49,890 nucleotides of DNA from Bacteroidales bacterium (GTDB lineage Bacteria; Bacteroidota; Bacteroidia; Bacteroidales; F082): NCBI GenBank assembly GCA_015493525.1, contig WGCY01000003.1, forward strand, positions 1-49,890, read 5' to 3'. Positions 41,686 through 49,890 of this stretch are shown here, in pieces; position 1 is the stretch's first letter; every line of letters begins with the position of its first letter. A program made the position numbers and the translations under genes. The notes beneath the pieces were generated by a model that was not told the origin of the DNA, did no database searches, and was given only the letters and a program-made list of their open reading frames with translations.

Positions 41686-42861
41686 TTAAGCCACAGCCGG
41701 AACCATCCGTTTCTTTAAAACGGCAATCCGCCAATAGAGCAGCAGGGTGGAAATCAGGAGCATGAACAACAACTGCCTGAAATCGCCCGAAACCGGTCCC
41801 CAGCCAGTGCCTTCGGCGCAGAGTTTGGTTACGGCATCCATCATCGGGGTAGTGGGAATGAGGCGGGCAAGCCATTGCAACGGCTGCGGCATGGCATCCA
41901 CCGGCCAGGAATAGCCCGACAACAGGAAAAGCGGGTAGCTGGTAAAAGCCAGCAGTTCCATAACCCGGATTTGCTTTTTACTGAAAGAGGCGATTAGCAG
42001 CGTGTAAACCATCACCACCATCAAAAACAACAAGGCTATGGTAAACAGGGCGGCCAGGTTGCCACGCAGGGGGATGTCCAGCACGGGAAATCCGACCCCG
42101 AAAAAGAACAGGATATAAGCTGCATAAAGCAAGACGTAATATCCCAGGCTGCCGCCGAGCCAGGCCGCAATGCCGCCACCATTTTTTTGCAGGATACCTG
42201 TCAGCTCGCCCCTTTCCCTGCGCCTGACAAAGCTTTCGCCCAGCCCGATGAGCAGGGTTTGTTGCAAAATCAAAAACAGCAGTCCCGGCAACAGATAATC
42301 GCCGTAGTTGTTGGTGGCGTTGTACACAGGATGCACGTCAGCCATTACCGGGTTGATGAGTTGCATACCGTATTTTTCATTCAGCCCTTTGGTGGCGAAG
42401 TGGCGGAGGCGGATGCCCGAACCCACGGTCATCATGACGGTGTTTACGGCCCGGTTCAGGTCGTTCGACGGCAGGAACCGTGTGGTGTTCAGGTATAAAT
42501 TGGCATCGGCGGCTTCTCCTTTCAAAAGGTGTTTTTCAAAACCTTTGGGGAAAACCAGAAATCCCTGGATTTTCAGGCGGTACATCTCTTTTTTGGCCTC
42601 TGCGTACCCGTTGGGGGTTTTCATGAGTTTTATTGCGGGGTCTGCCGAAAGCATCCGGGTCAGTTTCAGCGTAGTGGGCGTTTTGTCGTAATCAACCACC
42701 GAAAACGGAATTTGCCTGACCTCTTTGTTCAAGTAAATGTTTCCCATCAGAAAAACATACACCAAAGGGGCCACCAGTACGGTCAGCAAAACGCTGTGGT
42801 CTGCCAGGACCGTTTTCATCTCCTCTTTGAAACCCTGAATAAAATTTTTACGGATGTCCAT
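41686..42861 (-). CDS. ABC-2 type export permease 2
   Basis: The 391-residue inner-membrane protein has a first membrane helix (about 22-45), a large periplasmic part (about 45-185, IPFSVVDYDKTPTTLKLTRML), and five to six C-terminal helices, for example LLPGLLFLILQQTLLIGLG and TLLIASFSKKQIRVMELLAFTSYPLFLLSGYSWPVDAMPQPLQWLARLIPTTPMMDAV. The last block is characteristic of ABC-2 permeases (YhiI/YbhR-like). It follows the homologous permease gene after one base. Together with the HlyD and TolC proteins it would form an export pump; no ATPase is encoded in the window. Confidence 0.87.
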   Translation of the reverse strand: MDIRKNFIQGFKEEMKTVLADHSVLLTVLVAPLVYVFLMGNIYLNKEVRQIPFSVVDYDKTPTTLKLTRMLSADPAIKLMKTPNGYAEAKKEMYRLKIQGFLVFPKGFEKHLLKGEAADANLYLNTTRFLPSNDLNRAVNTVMMTVGSGIRLRHFATKGLNEKYGMQLINPVMADVHPVYNATNNYGDYLLPGLLFLILQQTLLIGLGESFVRRRERGELTGILQKNGGGIAAWLGGSLGYYVLLYAAYILFFFGVGFPVLDIPLRGNLAALFTIALLFLMVVMVYTLLIASFSKKQIRVMELLAFTSYPLFLLSGYSWPVDAMPQPLQWLARLIPTTPMMDAVTKLCAEGTGWGPVSGDFRQLLFMLLISTLLLYWRIAVLKKRMVPAVA

Positions 42862-42862
42862 G

Positions 42863-44041
42863 TTACAAAACGGTTTGAGGGTTTGGAATACTGTTTTTCA
42901 GACGAATGTGCAAAGCCACATAGCTTGTGATGAAGCCGGTTGCCAGAAACAGTGTCAGTTTGTAAAAATCGGGCAGGGTAAAGGCAAGCGGTGCCCCGAG
43001 CTGATAAATCTTAAAAAAAGCATGCAGAAAATGGGTATAGGGAATCAGTTGGGCCACCGTACTGCTGAAGGCGGTCATGGCAAAAACCGGAAAGGTAAAC
43101 CCGCTGAAAACAAAGGCCGGCGAGTTGTACAAAAAGGCCACATCCAGCGACAGGATTTCGTCTGTGATGGTAGTGGAAAGGCTGAACCCGAGAAAAACAA
43201 TGGTCAGGATGTAGTAGCTGAACAACAACAACAGTTGTCCTTCTTTTTGCTGAAACGGAATGTGGAAAATCCAAAACAGAATGGCTATCAGCCCTGCCAC
43301 ATAAAGTCCCATAAAAAGGTAGGCCAGGCTTTTGCCTGCCAGCATGTTCAGCGGGCTTCCCCGGGAGATGTGCACCAGCTCACCAAAAGTTCCGCTGTTT
43401 ATTTCCGAGTTGAAGGCCCGCGTGGCAATGAAAAAGACAATCATCTGCAACAGCACCGTGAGCAGGCCGGGAACGAGGTAATAAAGATAGTTGTAGTTAG
43501 GGTTAAACAACGATTTGGTGTGTACCCTCACCGGCATGACCTCTATCATGGCCTGGTGCGGTGTCAGCCCGGAGGCAGTCAGTTTTTTTAGTAAAACCCC
43601 GGCGTTGAGCGTGCCTGTAACGGTGTAGGCCTCACGCAGCAGGATATTCCCGAACACGATGTTGGAGCTGTTGGTAAATATCTGTATCTGTGTGGCTTTT
43701 CCTTTTAAAATATCTCTTTCCATGCCTTTTGGAATGTGGACAATGGCCCGCTCTTTGTGCTTGGGAAAATAGGTTCGGGGGTTGTCGGACGACGAAAGGT
43801 AATCGGTTACTTTCATGGTGTGCGAGGCGTTGACGTACCGGGTTACCAGCCGGGAAATTTCAGAATGGTCCTGGTCCCAAACGGCCACGGGGATCTCCCG
43901 CAGGGCACCTTTCTGGTAGATGAGTGCCAGCAACGGAAAAACCACCAACGGGATATAAAAAAGGATCAGCCTGGTGGACTTTCCCGTTATGATACGTTTC
44001 ATCTCGCGCAGTGCGACTTCTATAAAAGCCGGAAATTTCAT
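42863..44041 (-). CDS. ABC-2 type export permease 1
   Basis: The 392-residue product is a paralogue of the next gene, with the same plan: an N-terminal helix, a large periplasmic domain (IPVAVWDQDHSEISRLVTRYVNASHTMKV) and C-terminal helices (YYLVPGLLTVLLQMIVFFIATRAFNSEINSGTFGELVHISRGSP, SLSTTITDEILSLDVAFLYNSPAFVFSGFTFPVFAMTAFSSTVAQLIPYTHFLHAF). The two may form a heterodimer. It is 16 bases after the HlyD gene and one base before its partner, so translation is coupled. Confidence 0.87.
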   Translation of the reverse strand: MKFPAFIEVALREMKRIITGKSTRLILFYIPLVVFPLLALIYQKGALREIPVAVWDQDHSEISRLVTRYVNASHTMKVTDYLSSSDNPRTYFPKHKERAIVHIPKGMERDILKGKATQIQIFTNSSNIVFGNILLREAYTVTGTLNAGVLLKKLTASGLTPHQAMIEVMPVRVHTKSLFNPNYNYLYYLVPGLLTVLLQMIVFFIATRAFNSEINSGTFGELVHISRGSPLNMLAGKSLAYLFMGLYVAGLIAILFWIFHIPFQQKEGQLLLLFSYYILTIVFLGFSLSTTITDEILSLDVAFLYNSPAFVFSGFTFPVFAMTAFSSTVAQLIPYTHFLHAFFKIYQLGAPLAFTLPDFYKLTLFLATGFITSYVALHIRLKNSIPNPQTVL

Positions 44042-44057
44042 GGCGTTCAGGATTTAT

Positions 44058-45044
44058 TTAACGATGCATCTCAATACTCATCCCCGGGCGTAATCCGGCT
44101 ATGCGCTTCACGGGTTTCAAACGGATTTCAAAAGTTTTCAGATCAAACTCGCCCTTCGATTTTGTGGGAACCCAGGTGGCAAAATCTGCCATGGGGGCGA
44201 TGTAGCTGACTTTGAAACGGAAAGATTTTCCACCCAGCCCTGCCACTTTTCCAGTTACCGTAGCCCCTTTTTTGAAATAAGGCAATTTGTCTTCACGAAC
44301 GTTCAGGACGGCATATGTTTGCTCCGGTTCCATGATGGTGAGCAGGGGATAGCCCTGTGGGACCACTTCGCCGGGTTCGGCAATTCTGTTGCTGATGACA
44401 CCGGAAACAGGTGCGTGGATATACAGCTGATGATAAAATTGCATGGCTTCGTTATAGGCGTTTTTGGCCATTTCATATTTTCCTTCGGCCATGGTGATGT
44501 CCTCTTTCCTGGCACCTTTTACAGCCATATCGTATAATGCTTTGGCCGCCTGCATTTGATCGTGGGCAGCATTGTATTTAAACCTCATTTTATCCATATC
44601 CTGCTGTGCAATAATGGAATCGGCGTATAGCCTTTGAAAACGATGATAGGTTTTTTCGGCAAACACATACTGGCTTTTGGCCATACCATATTTGTTTTCT
44701 GCTGCCTTGACCTGCTCTGCACGGGCCCCTTTTTTGGCTTTTTCCACCAGGGCCGTAGCTGCCATTACTGCTCCTTTGGCTTGTCCTACTTTGGTTTCCA
44801 AAATGTTTGTTTCGAGTTTTGCCAGCAGTTGCCCTTTTTGTACCGTATCGCCCAGCTCCACAAATATAGAATCCACATGGCCCGGGTCAAGTGAGGCAAC
44901 GTTGACCGTAGTGGTTTCAAACATTCCGGTAAAGACATTTTCTTTGGGTGCGTTGTGGTGAAGGGTAAGGAAAACAACGGCCACAAGGATAACAAGGATG
45001 GGAATGGCCAGTGCTACAAAGCTTTTATTATCTTTCATTTTCAA
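44058..45044 (-). CDS. HlyD/AcrA-type membrane-fusion protein
   Basis: The 328-residue product has an N-terminal membrane anchor (about 8-28) and a biotinyl-lipoyl-like half-motif (VASLDPGHVDSIFVELGDTVQKGQLLAKLET), then a long alpha-helical hairpin (about 75-180, repeated VEKAKKGARAEQVKAAENKYGMAKSQY-type heptads), the second lipoyl half (IHAPVSGVISNRIAEPGEVVPQGYPLLTIMEPEQTYAVLNVREDKLPYFKKGATV) and a beta-barrel tail. It links the inner-membrane permeases to the TolC-type duct. It starts 8 bases after the TolC-family gene's stop codon. Confidence 0.9.
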   Translation of the reverse strand: MKMKDNKSFVALAIPILVILVAVVFLTLHHNAPKENVFTGMFETTTVNVASLDPGHVDSIFVELGDTVQKGQLLAKLETNILETKVGQAKGAVMAATALVEKAKKGARAEQVKAAENKYGMAKSQYVFAEKTYHRFQRLYADSIIAQQDMDKMRFKYNAAHDQMQAAKALYDMAVKGARKEDITMAEGKYEMAKNAYNEAMQFYHQLYIHAPVSGVISNRIAEPGEVVPQGYPLLTIMEPEQTYAVLNVREDKLPYFKKGATVTGKVAGLGGKSFRFKVSYIAPMADFATWVPTKSKGEFDLKTFEIRLKPVKRIAGLRPGMSIEMHR

Positions 45045-45052
45045 AATATTTT

Positions 45053-46579
45053 TTATTGGTTATTGTCATGAATTAGAATGTTCAATAATTTTTCGGGATT
45101 TCCGGTGGCGAGGTAAAGATTGCTGAGGGACACATAATAATCGTATAAAGTATGATAAGCCTCTATTTGGGCTTTCTCATATAAGAGGCGGGCATCAATC
45201 ACATCGGTTGATTTGGCCATGCCCCCGTGGAAACTTTTTATGGTAATTTCGTAGTTTTTTCTCGCCAGGGCAATGGTGGGTTGCAATTTGCGGTAACGCT
45301 CCTGTTTGTTCAAAACTTCGTTGTATGATTTGTTGACCCAAAGGTTTACCTGTTCATGGGCATATTGCTCCGCTGCATCCACCTCTTTGGCCAGATGCTG
45401 TGTGGCTTTCAGCTCGTTGATTTTTTTAGCACCCCGGAACAGGTTAATTTTTGCCTGTACCCCGATGACAAACGGGGAAGGGATAATGGGATATTTGTCG
45501 CGAAAAGTGCTGTAAGTACCCCATGCCCCGATCTGTGGCATAAACGCAGCAACATCCAAATTGTGCTTTTGTTTTACCATGACCTTTTTCTCTTCAATCA
45601 TCCGGAAAACGGGCTGATGGTTTACCGCATCGCTTTGAAGCTGGCTGATGTTCAGGGGACAGGCCTGAAATTTCAGTGTGTCGGTTACCTCAATATCAGC
45701 CGGGATATGCATGCCCATGGAGGCTTTTAATGCCATTTTGGCCAGTTTCAATTTATTCTCGTCATCGGACAGATCGCGTTGGGCGTTGGCTACCGCCACC
45801 TCGGCCCGGAGCCGTGTATAGGGTGGAATCATGCCAATCTTAATGGCTTTCTCAGCATCCTGTTCGTGCCGTTTCATGCCGGCTACCACCTGTTTTCTGG
45901 TTTTTACCACCGCTTTCAGTAAAACCACGGCATAATACCGGTCGATGGTTTCTTTTATGATCTCATTTTTGGTCTTTTGCAGCTCTACATCGGAATAGTT
46001 CAATTCAGCAGTGGCAAACTTTTTACCGGCAATGATTTTCCCTCCTGTAAATATAGGCTGGAACAGCGTCACGTTGAAATTGGGATAATTCTGTCCGTCA
46101 ATTTCAATGTTTACCGGCGGCAGCTTTTTAACGTTTGAAATGGTCTTGACCAATATCTGCTGTGCCGCCGGGGAAAGTTGTAATCCCTGGCCGATGAGGG
46201 CCCCGTAACCAATGAGCATGTTGTCAACCCCTTCTTTGAACATGGACATGTTCAGTTCTGCGTTCTGGCTGAACCAGGTAAATCCGCCGTTTACGTTCAG
46301 GGAGGGAAAGAAATTGCCCACGGCCGATTTTTTTAGGTACTTTTTTTGTTCAACTTTTTCCTGATATTGCCTGATCTGTGCATTGTTGAGCAGGGCACTG
46401 TCCAGTGCTGCCGACAGGTTCAACCGGAGTACCGGCTGCTGGGCACGAAGGTTTCCGTGAACCGTTAAAATGAAAATCAAGAGCATAACAACCGGAAGAG
46501 GGGAGAGAAAGAGACGGAAGTTCTTTCTGCCATTTTTCTTTCGGCGCAGTCCGGATTTTCCTTTCATTTGGTTATTCAT
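45053..46579 (-). CDS. TolC-family outer-membrane efflux protein
   Basis: From the ATG at 46579 the product is 508 residues. A signal peptide of unusual length (basic start, hydrophobic core near VVMLLIFILTVHG) precedes two repeated TolC domains of four helices and two strands: LRLNLSAALDSALLNNAQIRQYQEKVEQKKYLKKSAVGNFFPSLNVNGGFTW, then KINLFRGAKKINELKATQHL and STDVIDARLLYEKAQIEAYHTLYDYYVSLSNLYLATG. It forms the outer duct of the export system. It is the first gene of the four-gene operon. Upstream, 46580-46982 has no gene on this strand. An upstream in-frame ATG would add ten residues. Confidence 0.9.
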   Translation of the reverse strand: MNNQMKGKSGLRRKKNGRKNFRLFLSPLPVVMLLIFILTVHGNLRAQQPVLRLNLSAALDSALLNNAQIRQYQEKVEQKKYLKKSAVGNFFPSLNVNGGFTWFSQNAELNMSMFKEGVDNMLIGYGALIGQGLQLSPAAQQILVKTISNVKKLPPVNIEIDGQNYPNFNVTLFQPIFTGGKIIAGKKFATAELNYSDVELQKTKNEIIKETIDRYYAVVLLKAVVKTRKQVVAGMKRHEQDAEKAIKIGMIPPYTRLRAEVAVANAQRDLSDDENKLKLAKMALKASMGMHIPADIEVTDTLKFQACPLNISQLQSDAVNHQPVFRMIEEKKVMVKQKHNLDVAAFMPQIGAWGTYSTFRDKYPIIPSPFVIGVQAKINLFRGAKKINELKATQHLAKEVDAAEQYAHEQVNLWVNKSYNEVLNKQERYRKLQPTIALARKNYEITIKSFHGGMAKSTDVIDARLLYEKAQIEAYHTLYDYYVSLSNLYLATGNPEKLLNILIHDNNQ

Positions 46580-46609
46580 AGATTTTACTGTTTTAAAATT
46601 ACATTCCAT

Positions 46610-46982
46610 TTTTTAATGGCTGTTTGCTGTGCAAAAATAATGCCTTTCTATTAATTATCGACTAAAAACGTTTAATAGTTTAAAAATAAATTTCTTTTAA
46701 TGACATGCTTAATATATAATAAATTGATTTTCAATATTGTAACTGTTCTCAAATTTTTACTAGAAATAAGAATAAAAACAATTCAGAAAAAATACACATT
46801 ATCAGGTACCGGATTTCCAGAATGCAAATATACAGATTTTACAATACCTGAAGGGTTTTGTAGGGAGGCTTTTAGGAATAACTTTGCCGGTAATATGACA
46901 GGTTGGCAGGGTGTGCTCCGCATTTTATCATTTTTTCTCTAATGCTGTCTTGCTATTCATAGTTACAATAAATGGTTTATCA
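46610..46982. other. AT-rich gene-poor region before the CRISPR array
   Basis: It lies between the TolC operon and the distal array end. It carries a possible 80-codon frame at 46700-46942 that has no recognisable domain and atypical codon use; I do not call it a gene. No leader-like A-rich promoter facing the array was recognised, which fits the inference that the leader is at the other end. Confidence 0.4.
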
Positions 46983-47019
46983 GAAAACAGGTTTGTTTTA
47001 ATGGAATACGGTCTTAAAG
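46983..47019 (-). repeat. Degenerate terminal CRISPR repeat
   Basis: Its last 27 bases match the consensus apart from one G-to-A change, but its first ten (GTTTCAATCC in the others) are almost entirely replaced. Decay of the terminal repeat is usual at the leader-distal end. Confidence 0.85.
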
Positions 47020-48639
47020 TTAATTTTTTTCTTTGTTTCTCCTTTGAGATATTCAGTTTCAATCCTTGTTTTAGTGGAATACGGTCTTAAAGAAGCCGAA
47101 TTCACATTGAAGTTCATTAAGAGCTTCGGGTTTCAATCCTTGTTTTAGTGGAATACGGTCTTAAAGTATAGAATTACCACCCGAAGAAAACCCGGATTAT
47201 ACCTAGTTTCAATCCTTGTTTTAGTGGAATACGGTCTTAAAGCATCCCAATTGTGAGAAAATGTTAGATGCTTATCTGTTTCAATCCTTGTTTTAGTGGA
47301 ATACGGTCTTAAAGAAAAAGCGGGGGAAAATCCTCTGTAAATATTAACAATGTTTCAATCCTTGTTTTAGTGGAATACGGTCTTAAAGATTTACTCACTC
47401 GCATAGGTAAATTACCTATTGAATGTTTCAATCCTTGTTTTAGTGGAATACGGTCTTAAAGATTGTATTAACCAAAGAATGGATATTCAGGTTTGGATTG
47501 TTTCAATCCTTGTTTTAGTGGAATACGGTCTTAAAGGCGGGCGGGAATGGAATTTACGATTTTTGCAGTATTTGTTTCAATCCTTGTTTTAGTGGAATAC
47601 GGTCTTAAAGTTTTTGGGTTTATAAGAAAGTGGATTATAAATATTAGTTTCAATCCTTGTTTTAGTGGAATACGGTCTTAAAGAAATAGTCTTATCCCAT
47701 CGGCTTATAATTTTCTAAGTGGTTTCAATCCTTGTTTTAGTGGAATACGGTCTTAAAGAGATTGAAGACAGGGGACTGACAAAGGCTGCGACAGTAAGTT
47801 TCAATCCTTGTTTTAGTGGAATACGGTCTTAAAGAAATTAATTGAAAAAGGAGAAGTAGTTGTATATGATGAGTTTCAATCCTTGTTTTAGTGGAATACG
47901 GTCTTAAAGGAAGATAAACGGAGCCGAACGCATGGCAATAGTGGAGTTTCAATCCTTGTTTTAGTGGAATACGGTCTTAAAGAATTTGAATCATGGTTTT
48001 GGTTTGCTTTCAATATGAAGTTTCAATCCTTGTTTTAGTGGAATACGGTCTTAAAGGCAGATTAAATAGTAGTTTCTTATTTATAATTGATAGTTTCAAT
48101 CCTTGTTTTAGTGGAATACGGTCTTAAAGAGAGATGCAAAAGCATATACAGGAAATGACTACATATGTTTCAATCCTTGTTTTAGTGGAATACGGTCTTA
48201 AAGTGTTTTTAGGCCATCGTGTAAGTTTGTCGAAAATTGTTTCAATCCTTGTTTTAGTGGAATACGGTCTTAAAGAATCAAACTTTATCAGCAACACGAA
48301 AATGATTTGTAGTTTCAATCCTTGTTTTAGTGGAATACGGTCTTAAAGACAAACATTCATTCACAGCTCACCCCAACACAATAGGTTTCAGTCCTTGTTT
48401 TAGTGGAATACGGTCTTAAAGACAATTAGCTGCAATTTATTACAACTCATTGTTAAGTTTCTATCCTTGTTTTAGTGGAATACGGTCTTAAAGTCGTTGA
48501 AATGGTAAAAAACAGGGATAACGTGATAGGTTTCAATCCTTGTTTTAGTGGAATACGGTCTTAAAGGATTAAAATTATCCATTTTTCCATAATATAAAAT
48601 TTGTTTCAATCCTTGTTTTAGTGGAATACGGTCTTAAAG

Positions 48640-48675
48640 AGGGGAAAATCTAAACATAGAAGTAAAAGAGCTTGG
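48640..48675 (-). repeat. Duplicated spacer, first copy
   Basis: This 36-base spacer (begins AGGGGAAAATC, ends GAGCTTGG) is identical to the one at 49153-49188, seven repeat units to the right. Neighbouring spacers of the two copies differ. Confidence 0.95.
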
Positions 48676-49152
48676 GTTTCAATCCTTGTTTTAGTGGAAT
48701 ACGGTCTTAAAGTTTTGTCGTGATTGGGGCGATTGTGTTTTTACTTGTGTTTCAATCCTTGTTTTAGTGGAATACGGTCTTAAAGAATCAAACCCCTCTT
48801 TTTTGATTCCTAATTTTACAAAGTTTCAATCCTTGTTTTAGTGGAATACGGTCTTAAAGAAATTAGAAGAAAAAGCAATAAAATTCATAAAAGAAAGTTT
48901 CAATCCTTGTTTTAGTGGAATACGGTCTTAAAGAATATATCAATACTCACATAAAAAAAGATTCTGTTAGTTTCAATCCTTGTTTTAGTGGAATACGGTC
49001 TTAAAGAAAAAGCAATGAAATACCTTTTGGAGCTGGAACCTGAGTTTCAATCCTTGTTTTAGTGGAATACGGTCTTAAAGTTGTCTGTAAGGAAGTCGCT
49101 CGTTAACTATTATTAGTTTCAATCCTTGTTTTAGTGGAATACGGTCTTAAAG

Positions 49153-49188
49153 AGGGGAAAATCTAAACATAGAAGTAAAAGAGCTTGG
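49153..49188 (-). repeat. Duplicated spacer, second copy
   Basis: Identical in sequence and boundaries to the spacer at 48640-48675. In the inferred leftward orientation it lies nearer to the leader, so it is the later of the two if acquisition was sequential. Confidence 0.95.
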
Positions 49189-49890
49189 GTTTCAATCCTT
49201 GTTTTAGTGGAATACGGTCTTAAAGAAAGTTATAAATAACTTCATCCTCTTTCATAGGTATCTTAAGTTTCAATCCTTGTTTTAGTGGAATACGGTCTTA
49301 AAGATGCGTTGGTTGAAATTATTGATAGTTTAGGTAATGAGTTTCAATCCTTGTTTTAGTGGAATACGGTCTTAAAGGAGGCAAATTTATTGTCTCTTTT
49401 TTTGAATGATTTTCGTTTCAATCCTTGTTTTAGTGGAATACGGTCTTAAAGAAGCGCAATCCCGAAAGGAGCGACTAAAATCATCGTGGGTTTCAATCCT
49501 TGTTTTAGTGGAATACGGTCTTAAAGTGCGATGATGTTCTTTGATTGATTTTTCATTGTTATGTTTCAATCCTTGTTTTAGTGGAATACGGTCTTAAAGT
49601 TAAACCAATCGTCTTTAATGATGTTACCAACCTCAGTTTCAATCCTTGTTTTAGTGGAATACGGTCTTAAAGAATTGAGTGGTGGCAGGAAGTATTAGAA
49701 GAGCTTAAGTTTCAATCCTTGTTTTAGTGGAATACGGTCTTAAAGATCACCTTTTATGTTTTTCCTGTTATCTGTATTGTGTTTCAATCCTTGTTTTAGT
49801 GGAATACGGTCTTAAAGCCATACCCCCCTTGTATCCTGATACCCCTCTTTAATGTTTCAATCCTTGTTTTAGTGGAATACGGTCTTAAAG

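Larger units (their letters stand above)
46983..49890 (-). CRISPR. CRISPR array, 40 repeats and 39 spacers in view, cut by the right edge
   Basis: The 37-base repeat begins GTTTCAATCC and ends GGTCTTAAAG as written on the plus strand, with spacers of 35-41 bases (mostly 36-37). Repeats start at 46983 (degenerate), 47056, 47130, 47206, 47278 and so on, with periods of 72-78 bases, to 49854-49890. Thirty-seven of the 40 repeats are identical; the exceptions start at 46983, 48385 and 48457. On the minus strand the repeat ends GGATTGAAAC, the usual end of type I and type III repeats, which leaves an AUUGAAAC 5' handle on crRNA, so transcription is probably leftward. The decayed first repeat marks the old, leader-distal end. 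No cas gene is in view; the type cannot be fixed. Confidence 0.97.

Noticed and set aside
46700-46942. 80-codon frame between the TolC operon and the array
   Set aside because: It has no recognisable domain, weak start context and odd composition. It could be a decayed gene, but that cannot be shown.
47737-49569. Reading frames in the CRISPR array (both strands, with LRPYSTKTRIET-like words)
   Set aside because: They are translations of the 37-base repeat and have no homology of their own.
46983-49890. Assignment of the array to type VI-B or II-C, both found in Bacteroidota
   Set aside because: The repeat's ATTGAAAC end fits type I/III, and no cas13, cas9 or tracrRNA is in view.

Overview
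The window looks like a chromosomal segment of a member of the Bacteroidota, probably of the Bacteroidales/Marinilabiliales kind. The signs are a SusC/SusD pair with FecR and an ECF sigma factor, two proteins with C-terminal type IX secretion (T9SS) sorting domains, many Bacteroidota -7 promoter boxes of the form TAnnTTTG, a long-tailed ribosomal protein S16, and a CRISPR array of 37-nt repeats. No rRNA or tRNA gene was recognised. All family names come from reading the translated sequence; no database search was run.

Region 1 (1-13.9 kb) is a nutrient-acquisition locus with a peptide/amide theme. It holds a LamG surface protein cut by the left edge, a tandemly duplicated T9SS surface protein, a C10 (streptopain-type) T9SS protease, FecR anti-sigma, an STN-bearing SusC, SusD, an exported C45-like Ntn hydrolase and a lipoprotein with a BPL_N (glutamine-amidotransferase-like) domain. 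The matching ECF sigma gene lies at the far end in convergent orientation. The likely logic is that the protease cuts surface protein, SusCD imports the products, periplasmic amide hydrolases process them, and SusC-FecR-sigma signalling controls the locus.

Region 2 (14-20.5 kb) is largely housekeeping: rpsP, a lipocalin-like lipoprotein, rimM, a TrmN6-type tRNA methyltransferase, a C26 gamma-glutamyl hydrolase lipoprotein, a secreted PLD3-like phospholipase-D-fold protein, a spermidine-synthase-like methyltransferase and a methylmalonyl-CoA decarboxylase-like crotonase. Region 3 (20.5-21.6 kb) is a lone KilA-N gene bracketed by a near-identical 21-23 bp direct repeat; its last 24 codons are cut off by a CAA-to-TAA type stop.

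Region 4 (21.6-30.7 kb) carries a TlpA-type thiol oxidoreductase, an EamA transporter, a repeat-rich spacer, a DUF2007 protein, a class IV aminotransferase, a CAP-SPOR protein, a GNAT-like protein, a fused LeuC/LeuD-type dehydratase, a DUF1858 protein and a HigBA-like toxin-antitoxin pair. Region 5 (30.7-41.4 kb) carries a 5'-nucleotidase, a BSH/penicillin-V-acylase-type hydrolase, an M23 peptidase, a dCMP deaminase, a TonB receptor with a small His-rich partner, PepD and YjbQ. Region 6 (41.7-46.6 kb) is a TolC-HlyD-permease-permease export operon without an ATPase gene.

Region 7 (47.0 kb to the right edge) is a CRISPR array with 40 repeats and 39 spacers in view and no cas gene in the window. 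The repeat's reverse complement ends in ATTGAAAC and the left-most repeat is decayed, so transcription is probably leftward, with the leader and any cas genes beyond the right edge. One spacer occurs twice, and two adjacent repeats carry mutations in the presumed crRNA handle.
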